Assembly: GCA_016081115.2 (NCBI GenBank)
Contig: CM071925.1
Span: 9,528,441 to 9,592,440 of the forward strand
Length of the DNA stretch: 64,000 bases
Origin: Rehmannia glutinosa
Lineage: Eukaryota; Streptophyta; Magnoliopsida; Lamiales; Orobanchaceae
Direction: 5' to 3'
The notes under the pieces are model-generated. The model saw only the letters and a program-made list of their open reading frames with translations, did no database searches and was not told the DNA's origin. This document shows, one piece after another, positions 35,901 through 46,674 of this stretch. A program made the position numbers and the translations under genes. The stretch's first letter is position 1; every line of letters starts with the position of its first letter.

Positions 35901-36272
35901 TTCATTTAGGAGCTCGGGCCGACCAAAGATAGCGACCTGCACTGGGAACACATTTCGAAACGAACTCGCGAAACCTCAAAAACAGTCAAGGTGACCGTCC
36001 CACGTAGGGCGGCCGGTCGCACCGCTTGGGCGGCCGATCGACCACCCCGGACCGGTCTCCCCGTTTAGTAATTTTGCTTTGCGTTCTTTTCAAATCTTAT
36101 TTCGCAACAACCGCTTAAGTTTGACAAAAAAATGTAAAATCATTGCGTGAGACATCTTTTCCTTAATTTGTGGGATTGATTTCTAACAAAGACTCTTTTC
36201 TTCAATTGTCTTGCAATTTTTTTTTCGAAAATTCATGTCCCCAAGAGGAGCCTATCATGTACAAGACATCTT

Positions 36273-36281
36273 CTATAAATA
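36273..36281 (+). promoter_or_regulatory. TATA box of copia-A LTR C3
   Basis: CTATAAATAGAGG is a strong plant TATA context. Transcription would start about 30 bases downstream, placing the stem-loop array 205-470 bases into the RNA leader. Confidence 0.65.
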
Positions 36282-36512
36282 GAGGAAGAATTGAAGAACA
36301 CAATAAGAGAGAAAAACTACAACACAACAAGATACACTCAAGAATACACTTGTTCTTACATTGTCTTATTTCTTGTTGTAATTTGCTAGCTATTCACTTT
36401 CACATCCTTGAGGTCTAGGATATTCTTGATTACACTCACTCTATTGTATTATCAATTATCGAGTTGTAATCTTGAATTTGGGTAATCATTCAACACAAGA
36501 TATCCTCAGTGA

Positions 36513-36771
36513 GTGTTCTTGTGGGTAAGAACACACTTGGGTGATCTAGGTGTTAGGTGTAAGAAGATTGTGGTAATCTTCTTGTTGAGGTGTTGAAGAA
36601 TTTGGTATTCTTCAAGGTTGAAGATTGTGGTAATCTTCACAAGGTGCCGTTGGAGATTGTGGTAATCTTGAGTGAGATTGTGGTAATCTCAAAGGTGGTG
36701 TTCAAGAAGAGTGTGGTGCTCTTCAAGGTGTTGTTGTAAGTTGGTGTTGTATTAATTTGTGGTAAATTAAT
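36513..36771 (+). other. array of eight stem-loops with invariant GTGGT-type loop
   Basis: Stems (left arm / right arm, loop): 36513-36534 GTGTTCTT / AAGAACAC, GTGGGT; 36561-36583 AAGAAGATT / AATCTTCTT, GTGGT; 36593-36615 TTGAAGAAT / ATTCTTCAA, TTGGT; 36619-36639 TGAAGATT / AATCTTCA, GTGGT; 36653-36669 GAGATT / AATCTT, GTGGT; 36673-36691 TGAGATT / AATCTCA, GTGGT; 36706-36724 GAAGAGT / GCTCTTC, GTGGT; 36751-36771 ATTAATTT / AAATTAAT, GTGGT. Stem sequences differ while pairing is kept, apart from one G-T pair each in the fifth and seventh. It lies between the TATA box and the LTR end, so in the transcribed leader. Confidence 0.85.
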
Positions 36772-37199
36772 AAAACCTTTTTCTTTTTGAAATCCATCCC
36801 GGATATCTTGCGGGGTGGTAGAGGATTAGGCCAGGTGGGTTGAACCTCTATAAATCGACGCGTGTTGTTGTTTACATTCCGCACCTTTATCATTGTCTTT
36901 GAGCATCCTAACAAAAAAGAGGGCTAAATCGAAAAGATGGAGATAATCTATTCACCCCTCTAGATTATCGTAGCACATGACTTACACTTCATTATTCATT
37001 TACTAAAACTAAGAAACTTTATTATTTAAAATTAAAAAAGAGTATAAGTTGTTGTCAAAATAATTTTACATTAATAATTAGAACTTACCGAATTATGTTG
37101 AAGTGAAAACTTAATTTATTGAAAATAAGAAATTACGATGATCAAAATACATGAGTGTACAAAGTGTTTAATAACCCAAAATAAACTTTTGAGTATATA

Positions 37200-37996
37200 T
37201 ATATTTATTATATTAATTTTTATTTTATATATGTAACATGGGTGTCAAACTAAAGATTTCTTATGCAAATCAAATTGAGATGCAACAAAGTTCAAGCAAT
37301 CAATTTGGAAAGACTCTTGTACAAAGACACTCCTGCAGGATGAGCTGAGTCATACAGGAGGAAGGGAAGGTTTGGAACTAGTGGAAAAGCGGAGGTACTC
37401 CACCACGACCAAGACCTAAAGATGTAAGGTATGTTGATCCACGGAAGATGGGAGTCAACTACTAGGTTGGGTACGATACACTTGCAAATATTGAAGTGGA
37501 GAGGAAGAATAAGGAGGCTAGAAAATGCATGAATCCGAAAATGAAAGGCTCATGCGTGAATGGGAAAAATGCAAATAATGGAAGACCTGTTTTTTGCTAA
37601 AAGAGCTTATCAAAAAGAAAAAGATAAGAAAAAGATGAAAGAGGAAGAGAGCAAGAAGATGAGAGAAGAAAAAGCGTACCCGAGGAGTTGAAAACTACTA
37701 AACCCCTTCAAATGTATTTTACTTAATGCACTGTAAATACAAATTTGTAAGTTTATCCTTATAGCTATGATACATGTATATTATTGTTATAATAAGCTCT
37801 ATACATTTATATAGTTAGTATAGCTCGATATAGTGTATAGGGTATACTTTTGAAAAACGTTGTAAAGTGTAATTATAAGTACAAGAATGATATGTTCAAT
37901 AAAATTGACATATTTCACACATACATTCTTTGTTACTGCACTATTTACTTTGATGTATTTATTTAAGTTTTTGGTTTCATCAAAAAAGGGGGAAAT
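37200..37996 (+). mobile_element. Sirevirus 3' internal fragment with polypurine tract
   Basis: On the plus strand, PRPKDVRYVDPRKMG is readable near 37400-37445 and matches the PKNIEYVDPGKKGG block of the element at 229-13893 in its region after pol. Lysine/glutamate-rich text follows (37500-37680). Just before the LTR at 37997 is ATCAAAAAAGGGGGAAA, the polypurine tract. The upstream boundary near 37200 is uncertain. Gag and pol of this element are absent. Confidence 0.65.
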
Positions 37997-39433
37997 TGTT
38001 AGGAAAATTTATGTTTAGATTTTGATGATACCATGTAATACATAGAATAGGAAGTTGGCGCCACATTTTCTTTGTAACTCAACTTATAATAGATAGACCG
38101 TATGAGCCGAGTACGAGTCGGCTAAGTTGAAGATTACAAGAGTCGACTAAAGATTGAAGAGAAGACCTAATCGTATGTCGCTATGTGAAGCCAAGTGAAG
38201 GATCGGTTAAGTGATGGTGTTGTCTCAGCCAAACCGACGACAACTAAGTCATTTTAAAATAATTGCAATCGAATGTCAAAGGGGTATGCAAAGATAAAAC
38301 TTGAAAAAGTGATGAGATTCATTGTCAACACAAGTCAAGGTTTTTTTTGAAAATAGGCCTCCGTCAGCCGCCCGAGGAAGAGTGCAAAAAAAAAAAGGAA
38401 CCAATGGGATGTACCAAAACCCGCAGAGACCAAGGAAAGGTCCGCAGAACATTAAACTCATGATACGATCCTAATTAATTTTGCAAGGACGAGACATTCC
38501 AAGAAACCTATGAGTGAGATTTGAAATATGTCTATCTCTTTAACGAGCATATTTTTGAATCTCGCACTATAAAAGGCCGAGGAAGCAAGTGGGAGAAGGT
38601 AACGAATTTCGTAAGACAATCAAGCATTCAAGTAAGCAAACCACGCAAATACTCTCAAGCTTTCAAAGATAATCCTCAAGCCTAAAAATCGAAGGAACTC
38701 AATATAACATGCTCAAATGAAGGAAAAATTACTTCATCAAGTTGAAGAGGAAATCATTTGAAGAACAAAAAGAGGTCTACATTCCAAAGTTGAACAAGAA
38801 GTAGTAAGGTTCAAGTTCGAACCCGAAGCTTTGGGCTCATTGGAAGGTCGTGTGATCAATTTCAAGAGTTCGAGGAGCCGAAGTAGCAAAAGACAAATTT
38901 GTTTTGTGAATAAGTCAGTCCCGGAGCAACCAACCTGTGTGATCAAGGCCGACTGGATCGTTGACTTTTTGTAACCAATATCTTATTTAGTGGATTCCTC
39001 CAGGAGTTGGAGAAGAGTGGATTAGAGGAATTACCCCATCCTCGAACTACTATAAAAATTGCTTGTGTCTTATTTACTTACAATACTTTAATTTCTTGCA
39101 TATCATTTTTATCTCACGTTTAAGTTATATCTCATTTAACTAATCGATAATAACCAAGATTAAAAACAAGTGTTGAAAAACAAGTTTAAATCAACAAGGG
39201 TGAAAAGTCTTCCACAACAAAACCAAATCAATCAGAAATCTATGTGTTAGATACCACTTAGTTATACTATCAACAAATCGGTCAATTTGTTGAGTGGGTA
39301 ATTTTGCTGAAGTAAGCTTACCTAGTTGTCTCTCAAGGACTAATCTGGTTTGTGATTAACTCTGAAAATATTTAAAAGGACTAAATCAAAATTTGGTAAG
39401 GTTTATTTAACCCACCCTTGTAAACCTTACTAT
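37997..39433 (+). repeat. Sirevirus 3' LTR, first part (interrupted by the Athila element)
   Basis: It begins TGTTAGGAAAATTTATG and continues to GTTTATTTAACCCACCCTTG, then CCTTACTAT. The last about 20 bases of the LTR resume at 49925 after the 10.5-kb insertion. Compare the intact LTR end at 12449-12500 on the minus strand. Confidence 0.85.
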
Positions 39434-42356
39434 TGTTCGCCTTATTTTTAGCTTCACCACAAGTGTAATGTGTAGTTTATAGAATAGGGTAGCAAGGTCG
39501 TATCCACGGAGACCAATAAAATTATATAATAAGTATTGAGACCAAAATAGTCTTATTTTTATTTAAACGATCGAAATTGGATGGTTGTTGTGGGAAGCTA
39601 AGACAAGATATACTACAAAAACACAAGGCAAGAATAATATCGAAATACCAAGAGAATGAAATGGATTCCCGGGTTATGGTTTCAATTAATAACTCTCTTG
39701 TTGTTCGATTTAATCAAAGCCAAAGTTATTATCAATATTCCTATAAGACAATCGCCAAAGTATTTTATCCTCCCCCTCCGAGATGTATATAAAATGTAGA
39801 TTGAAATATCTATGCTAGCATCTCTACTCAACAATAGATACACAACTCCCAAATGCACCAAAGATCATATATCCTCACAAATATCACAAACCTCTCGATT
39901 ATGCAAATATTCATGTCAAGTACTAAAGATCTAGTATTGAAGCTCATCTCTCGAATTATGAATTAATACATCAAATATGTTAAATCATTCGCCAAATGAT
40001 AAAACAAGAATAAGAACAAAGTACTCAAATAGGCTTCAAAATAACAACTTCAACTAAGATTAAAACATTCAACAAGAGTCAATTAATCTACTTCAAACCC
40101 GAAATCACAAGATGTTTAGCTACTAATGATATTGATTGACATATGTTTTGCATGTATTTTGGGCTTAATTATGGTTAGAATTAGTTGATATGCATGCATT
40201 ACATGAGTAAATAGGGCTTTATTACTTGTTTTGTGGAAAATGTATTATGCTTTGCTCATTTTGTAGGAAATGAATGATAAATTGTAGCATTTTGGCAATA
40301 ATTCGAGCATTGTGATAAAGAACCGCGATACTAGAAGTAAAGTACGACATTTGGAGTTGAATCGAGAAGAAGTCGACTAACCGGGAGAGAAATTGAAGAA
40401 AAACGGACGAGTATCGGTTATAAATAGCGCGGCAGGCGGAAGCGTCCCTAGCATGACCCGCGGCACTGCCCCATCGAGTCTCAAGCTTCGCCATACGCAC
40501 GGGTTGGTCGTGGCGTGATGCGCACGACCCGTGCGCGCCCGATTATCGCATGTTTCGCGGCACCTAACACGGGCCGGGCAGGCAGGCGCGGCGCACGGCC
40601 CGTGTGTGCGCTTGAGAAAATAGAGTTTGGCATGTTTTGAACTAGGTTTCACCCAAAACGAAGTACAAATAGAGACGGGCGGCCACAAACAAAGATACTG
40701 ACTTTTGCCCTGTAACACAGAGAAAAGAGTAATTTTCCACAGAATTGGAGAGATCGATCAAGGCACAACAACACGCTTGAGGATTGAAGATAGATCGAGA
40801 GATCATCGACGCCCCCGAGTCTTCACATTCCATAAGATCTTTACTTTCGATTAGTTAGATATGAATTTGAATAATTTCTCTATGGATTATTTATTTTCGA
40901 TGTCTGGCTAAACATCTAGTGATTCCCGGGTTTGAGAGTAGGTTAATGAATACTTTTATTTGAGGATTAATTGCAATTGAAGTTATTGTTTTTCAAACCC
41001 TATTCGAGTACTTTGTTTTAATTCTTGTTTTATCAAAAGGCCTTTGGTTTAACTTGTTTGATGTATTGATTCATAATTCTAACCGATGAGTTTCAATACT
41101 AGATCTATGAGTACTTGACATGAATATCTTGCATGATTGAGAAGTCTCATGAATATTCGTGAGAATTTATAATCTTTTAAGCTTTTGGGAGTTGGATATC
41201 TCATGTTGAGTTAGATGCTAGCATAGATATCCCAATCAACATTTTTACATACATCTCGAGAGAGAGGGTAAATTACATTTGTGATTGTTCTATAGGGAAG
41301 AATACGTATAACTTTGGTTTGATTAATCGATAATAAAAGGGATATTAATCAAACCATAACCCAGGAATCCATTCATCTTCTTGATCTTTCAATCACTCTT
41401 TACTTTGTTTAGTTTAGGATAAATTCTTTTTTAGTTTACAAAACCAATCATCAACTTTTGATCGCCTAGATAAAATTTAAAAATAAGGCTATTACAATCC
41501 GATTTAGTACAATAATTTATTAGTCCTGTGGATTCGACCTTGCTAACCCATTTCTATAAATCGACTGCATACACTTGCGGTGAAGCTAAAAATAAGGCGA
41601 ACGGATATACAAACAACTCATAGATAAATTGTTCATGTTCATCACAAGGTAAAATGAAAGATTGAACTACAAAGAATGAGAAAACTTAGGGAAATGATAA
41701 TCTCTCGATTAATCTTCAATCCTTAAGCTCCGATGTGACCCGATTATTCCCTTAATTCTTCCTTGATGAAGTTGAACTATTTCTTGTGTTCTTGGGTATA
41801 TTCTCACCGTCCTCCTTGGTGTGTGCCCCCAAAAGTGGTATTTATACTTTTTTGGAAACCTAGATTGAAGTGCTGTCAATTTTGGACATTCCAGCCACGC
41901 AGGGGCACGCCGTTCGCTTCATGCACGACCTGGTCATGCGTCAGGATGCAGGTCTGGTTGTCTCTCGAATTGACGCACAGGTCGTGCGTCGATGCACTCC
42001 ATGTCCGTGCATCCCTGCGAAAGTTGATTTCTTTAGGTTTATACACGCATAAGGGTCATGCCTATGCTTGCACGAGCTACCCGCACATGGCCAATTCTTG
42101 CCCGGTTTATCGACTTTTTTCTCGATTTGGCTCTCAACCTCGGTGTATGCTATCAATCCTTGGTGGTTCTACATCGCAATGCTCATATTTTCCACCTAAA
42201 TACTCAAAATATCATCAAATTCCCGCAAAACGAGCAAAGCGTAATATCTTTCCACAAGTAGAGAAAATAACCCATTTCTATCGAGTTAATGCATATTTAT
42301 CTATCAATTATATCTACAAATATGCCCCAAAATACATGCAAAACTCACACTAATCA
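39434..42356 (-). repeat. Athila 3' LTR, interrupted by an inverted solo LTR
   Basis: 39434-40126 and about 41612-42356 match the 5' LTR at 48641-49924. The text between is foreign (see 40127-41611). On the minus strand the LTR starts TGATTAGTGTGAG at 42356, preceded by AAGTTTGGGGGTT (purine tract). A segment of about 85 bp (41620-41700) is missing from the 5' LTR. Confidence 0.8.
40127..41611 (+). repeat. solo LTR of a related Athila family, inverted
   Basis: Its right part (ATTAGTCCTGTGGATTCGAC to GCGGTGAAGCTAAAAATAAG) is the complement of the end of the surrounding LTR (39440-39520), and its left part (GCATGTATTTTGGGC) matches the LTR start on the other strand. It is a complete LTR inserted in opposite orientation, diverged from its host. 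It holds a GC-rich island (40440-40620) with GCACGACCCGTGCG words. Ends TG…CA are plausible at 40127 and 41611; no clean target duplication was seen. Confidence 0.75.
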
Positions 42357-43757
42357 AACCCCCAAACTTAAATCGTTGACCGTCCTTGGCCAACGCTTTA
42401 TAAAGAAGACAAAACATAACTGGGAGGAATGAAAAGCATTAGACAAAAACAACTCCATAAAATTCACATTGTTCATCATAGGTATCAAGCAACGAATCAA
42501 CCAAGCCTCAAACATCTAACATAGATCACACTTCAAAGAAATCAATGGTAAATTCTTTGAATCACGCATCTCAAATATCAAGTGTATACTCTCATCTCGA
42601 ATGAATATGGGACGTGTTTACGCTGAAATCAGGGGCGTATTCTAAATTTTTTAAATTTTAATTTTTTATAGATATATTTTGTTTTTAAATATTAATTTTT
42701 AGTACTAAATATTTATTTTTTATTGATTTAGCCCCAAAATTTTCAGCCCCCCAATATTCCTGGTTCTAGCTCACCGCCCCGAAATCAATGCAATGTTGCA
42801 GACCCATAGGCTTGCAAATCGTCTCATATCTCCTCCACTAGAATGCATGCAATTTATGAATATATCAAAAAGGACTTTCTCTTTTGGTTGTAATGAAGGC
42901 TCTTCGGTTAAGGTAGGAAAATATGGATAAAGTGACTCAAACTCGAGCGTATAGACCGTTAAGCATATCAATCATCTTCATTAAAGCCCAATATGCTACC
43001 CAAATCACCTCTCATTTCTATCAAAATTTCAACTCTCCATCCCCTTTTTCTTTTGTAAAACCTTACTAATTCTTTCTCCTCACATTACACCTTAGCCCCC
43101 AAGTTCATTCGTATAAGACTCATTCATAAAGTCGATTTTTTTATCTATTTTTTCCGACTCGTTTTCCGAGTAATCAACTTTTCTTTTCTCCTCCTTTTCT
43201 TCTTTTCTAATCCCATCAACCAACTCTCACAAAATTTTCTAAAATTTTGATTTTATCCCATTCAATCTCATTCAATCCCCATACTCAATGATATACGCTC
43301 AAGTGCAGGGTAACAAATATATCATGTTAAGGCTTGAATCGTGGCTATCAAAAAATTAGGCAATAAGCTCAAGTTGGATAACTAGGAATTTCAACATCAT
43401 TGGGTAAGCAAATAGCTTGAAAGGCTAACAAAAATGGCCTTTAATCATTTTCTGGTCGCATACAACATGTGGCCTTGGCAGAGATACGAGAACAAGTTCT
43501 ATAATTCTAACAACATGAATGATACACTCAAATCATAAACAAAACGCATATAATGAAAACAAGAAAAAACAAAAGCTCACAGGCTTGTAAATTAAGTAAT
43601 TCAAAATATACAACCATGTTCTCAATATCCACATGATCTATATCATCTATTCATGGCTTGATTAATTCATATTCAACACCCAATCATAACAATACAAAAT
43701 TTTCAAAAAATATAAGCACCAAGTCGAATCACACGGCCAACTCACTCCCTAAAATCT
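42357..43757 (-). other. Athila 3' internal non-coding region
   Basis: It lies between the ATHILA ORF-1-like region and the 3' LTR. There is no supported frame. A short AT-rich insert with reading AATTTTTTATAGATATATTTTG-like text at 42630-42730 may be a small foreign fragment. Confidence 0.45.
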
Positions 43758-44950
43758 ATGAAAGCGATAAACATGCTAAAGTCAGAACGTGCTTCTAATT
43801 CAATGCAACCTAAAATGCTCGACATGCAACTATATAAAAAAGCACGGAAATTGTCTTGGTTGGCCGCATGCGCTCCTCGAGGGCAAATAATCGGGCATTA
43901 CAAATCATGCCCTCGCTTGCTCTTTCTCCCCGTGAGAGATCTCGGGATATCGATGCGCCATTTGGGGAAATTCTTCCTCAAATCCCCTTTTTTCCTTGCA
44001 ACTCCATCTCCTCGGCCATCACATCCTTCTCGTCGGGATACCGACCCCTTCGCCTTTTCTTGCTATCCGAGCCTCTACAACTCTATTATGAGCCTCAATC
44101 GGCTCTAAGCCTCTAACCCTATCAACATCAAAGTGTCGAGAAGTGTCGAATAGGAGTGATCATACCTCCAATCGAGATAGTGCCACTTTGCGCTTGGCTA
44201 CCTTTTCAACCCTTTCTGCCCAGTAGGCGGTCAGTGTTATAGGGTGTACTAGTCAACATACACCATAATAGATAGAGATCCCTGACGGTCATCCCCCCAT
44301 TATTTCCTTTGGAAAATACGGAGGATGGCGTAACCCACTGAATATATCAGAACACGGGATTCCAGACCCAAGAGGATTTAGAAAGTTGTGCCCCATATAG
44401 CATAGGGCCGTTTCGGTGTGCATCAAAGAATCACCATAAGTCATCTCGGCTATAGTTCTCGGCGGTCGAATGGTTTCTTAATGGGGACTCCAAAGATAGT
44501 GTTCAATTGGGCGATAGATAATCGCTGCGCACATTGCCCAACCGAAATTGTATCCGGAATGGTTTGAAATTTCCTCCCCTTTCAATACTTCAACAAGTCT
44601 TTGAGAATTCGAGCGTGATTTTCTTATATGTCAGCCATCGTCCCCTCATAAAAGCAGTCCACCCAACATTCTCAAACAATCGCCAAACATCTTCGTGTAT
44701 CCCCAAAAGTTGGGTACACTCGTCATCGGCGTAACGTGTGGGTGTCATTGGTCGGGTAACCAACTTATTCCACCTCTCCAAATCATTATCTTCTGTAAGT
44801 ACAACCCCGTAAGCTGCGGGGATATCCGGGTGTACTTCTTGTGGTGCGATCTCTCTAGGGCGTCTCCTCCTACTTTGAAGGCTTCTCCTTTCGGCCATTG
44901 TTTCGAATTTGTACCTAGCAAAAGCATCTATGAGATTACGAATCAACCAA
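43758..44950 (-). pseudogene. ATHILA ORF-1-like protein
   Basis: At 44590-44946 the minus strand reads a block with MTPTRYADDECTQLLGIHED, then VWRLFENVGWTAFM and TYKKITLEF. This pattern (R-x-TRY-x-D…LGI-x-DDV…GW…TYx-LTLEF) is that of the ATHILA ORF-1 family, found between pol and the 3' LTR in Athila elements. Downstream in other frames come LNTIFGVP-like text (about 44490), MTYGDSLMHTETA and a VAKRKVAL…GGMITPI stretch (about 44150). Frameshifts break it into at least three pieces. Its biochemical role is unknown. Confidence 0.75.
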
Positions 44951-45760
44951 GTACAAACACGAATATGATGAATTCAAGTCAAATAATTCATATAGGGCAT
45001 AATGTCTCTTCTCTACAAGTTCAATCAAAAATTAAGCTCCAAAGTTCAATCATCAATATAATTGTAGAGAGTCATAGTCCATACTACCTTAAATATCTTT
45101 GCTCATGCAAGAATCATCAATAATTCAACCCAATATTCATATATTCATCATGCTCATAAGGTGTTTGATAAAATGCCTCTTACATAAATTCAAGATAATC
45201 AGGGCAAATTGATCATAACATGCACCAAATATGATCTCTAATACATATTCTACAAGAAATTTGTACAAAAACATGAAGTTCTAACCGAATTTGTCAAAAA
45301 TTTGCAAAACGGGCGAAATTGAACCTAGATGCCTTTGTTCACCAAAACCTCAACCAAATCTAAAATTGATGCAAGATAATCGTGTACTAGGATGAAGGGT
45401 TGGATTATATGTGAAAATTTGAAGAAATTATGGAAGATTTTAACAATATGGAGAAAGAGGGGCGAGGTTTTTATTTTAAAGCCGAGAGAAGAGTTTGTAT
45501 TTTGTGAAAAACAAAGCCTGGGCGCGACCGACTTAAGCCTTAGCGGGTGAACGCATGGGACGTGCGTAAAAGCACGACCTGCCCGTGCATCATGTCCAAG
45601 ACCCCTAACTTTGCAATCACGCCGAGCCGTCGCGTATCGCACGGCTGCCCGTGTGCGTGGGTCGCGACATGAAATCAGGTATTTGTTTTGGTTTTTATTT
45701 TTAAACAATGGAAAATCCTAACTAAAAATAAAAGACAAACAAAAAAAATAAAGAAAAAAC

Positions 45761-45825
45761 ACACAACAACCCGTTGGGTTGCCTCCCAACAAGCGCTATA
45801 TTTAACTTCTTTAGCTCGACGCCTG
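45761..45825 (-). other. conserved post-pol block of Athila/TAT elements
   Basis: On the minus strand the text GTCGAGCTAAAGAAGTTAAA is followed by AGCGCTTGTTGGGAGGCAAC, a block commonly seen just after the pol frame in plant Athila-like elements. Here it lies only about 350 bases after the protease end. Confidence 0.6.
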
Positions 45826-46169
45826 TATATTACGCTCACGGACTCACGTGAGGTGAGGTATGCCACCTCTTCATGTGGATCTCCATGCCAGTCCAACACG
45901 CGTAGACTCGTGCCTCTCTTGAATATCGCTAAAGAAGGTTCCTCGCGTTGGTCAAATGCCAGGATTTTCTCTTTTTTATCATACGAGCAGTGGTACATGC
46001 ATGCTCCCTACCCACTATCTTTCTTCATGTGCTTCGCCTTTTTCTTCTTCGATAATTGCTGCATATTATCTAAAGTATGCACACAATCTTTCAAGCTTTG
46101 AGCTTGAGTGCAAGAATTACCGAATGATATTATTTTACAACTCTCTATATTATCATGTTTTTTTACAGT

Positions 46170-46500
46170 CTAAGAGATGGAAAATGAAACACGCTCATCA
46201 TTAACTCGTAATGTGAGATCTCCCTTATTTACATCTATTAATGCTTCTGTGGTTGCTAAAAACGGACGCCCAAGTATGAGAGGTATGTCGCGATCCTCAT
46301 CCATATCAAGCACTAGAAAATCCACGGGGAATATGAATTTGTCGACCTTTACGAGTACATCTTCTACTATACCCTTTGGATAAGTGAGTGATCTATCAGC
46401 AAGTTGTAAGGTGACCGTGAACGGCTTCACCTCTCCGAGTCCAAGTTTCGTGAAAATGGACAAGGGCATTAAGTTAATACTTGCTCCAAGATCACAAAGT
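46170..46500 (-). pseudogene. Athila aspartic protease domain
   Basis: The minus-strand frame reads MPLSIFTKLGLGEVKP, LQLADRSLTYPKGIVEDVLV, VDFLVLDMDEDRDIPLILG and RPFLATTEALIDV: the second half of a Ty3/gypsy retropepsin. Its first part runs on upstream (46500-46660, LGASINLMP-like text in the same direction). The frame stops at 46170 just where RT would be expected to follow. Confidence 0.85.
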
Positions 46501-46674
46501 GCTTTATCAAAGAAAATACCGCCAATTGTACAAGGGATAGTGAAACTCCCCGGATTTTTAAGCTTTTGCGGTAGTTTTCTTTGGATGATGGCGCTACACT
46601 CCTCAGTTAAGTTGATGGTCTCAATCTCCGCCCACTTTTTCTTTTTTGGACATTACCTCCCTTAAAAACTTCGC

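Larger units (their letters stand above)
35480..36985 (+). repeat. copia-A LTR with TATA box and stem-loop array (copy C3)
   Basis: It shares with C2 the start text ATACCAAAACAATGG and the end text GGGTGGTAGAGGATTAGG, and it ends near TAGATTATCGTAGCAC. It contains three tandem units of about 130 bp (35548-35900), a GC-rich island with GGCCGGTCG/CGGCCGATCGACC words (35915-36060), a TATA box (36273-36281) and the stem-loop array (36513-36771). No internal copia sequence borders it, so it is probably a solo LTR. Its exact left end is uncertain. Confidence 0.7.

Noticed and set aside
36513..36771. CRISPR array or simple minisatellite
   Set aside because: The repeated part is only the 5-base loop; the arms vary and the spacing is irregular, and this is a plant genome.
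41763..42353. A 196-residue plus-strand frame
   Set aside because: It runs antisense through an Athila LTR and has a truncated counterpart in the other LTR (49476-50015). It is a shadow of LTR sequence.
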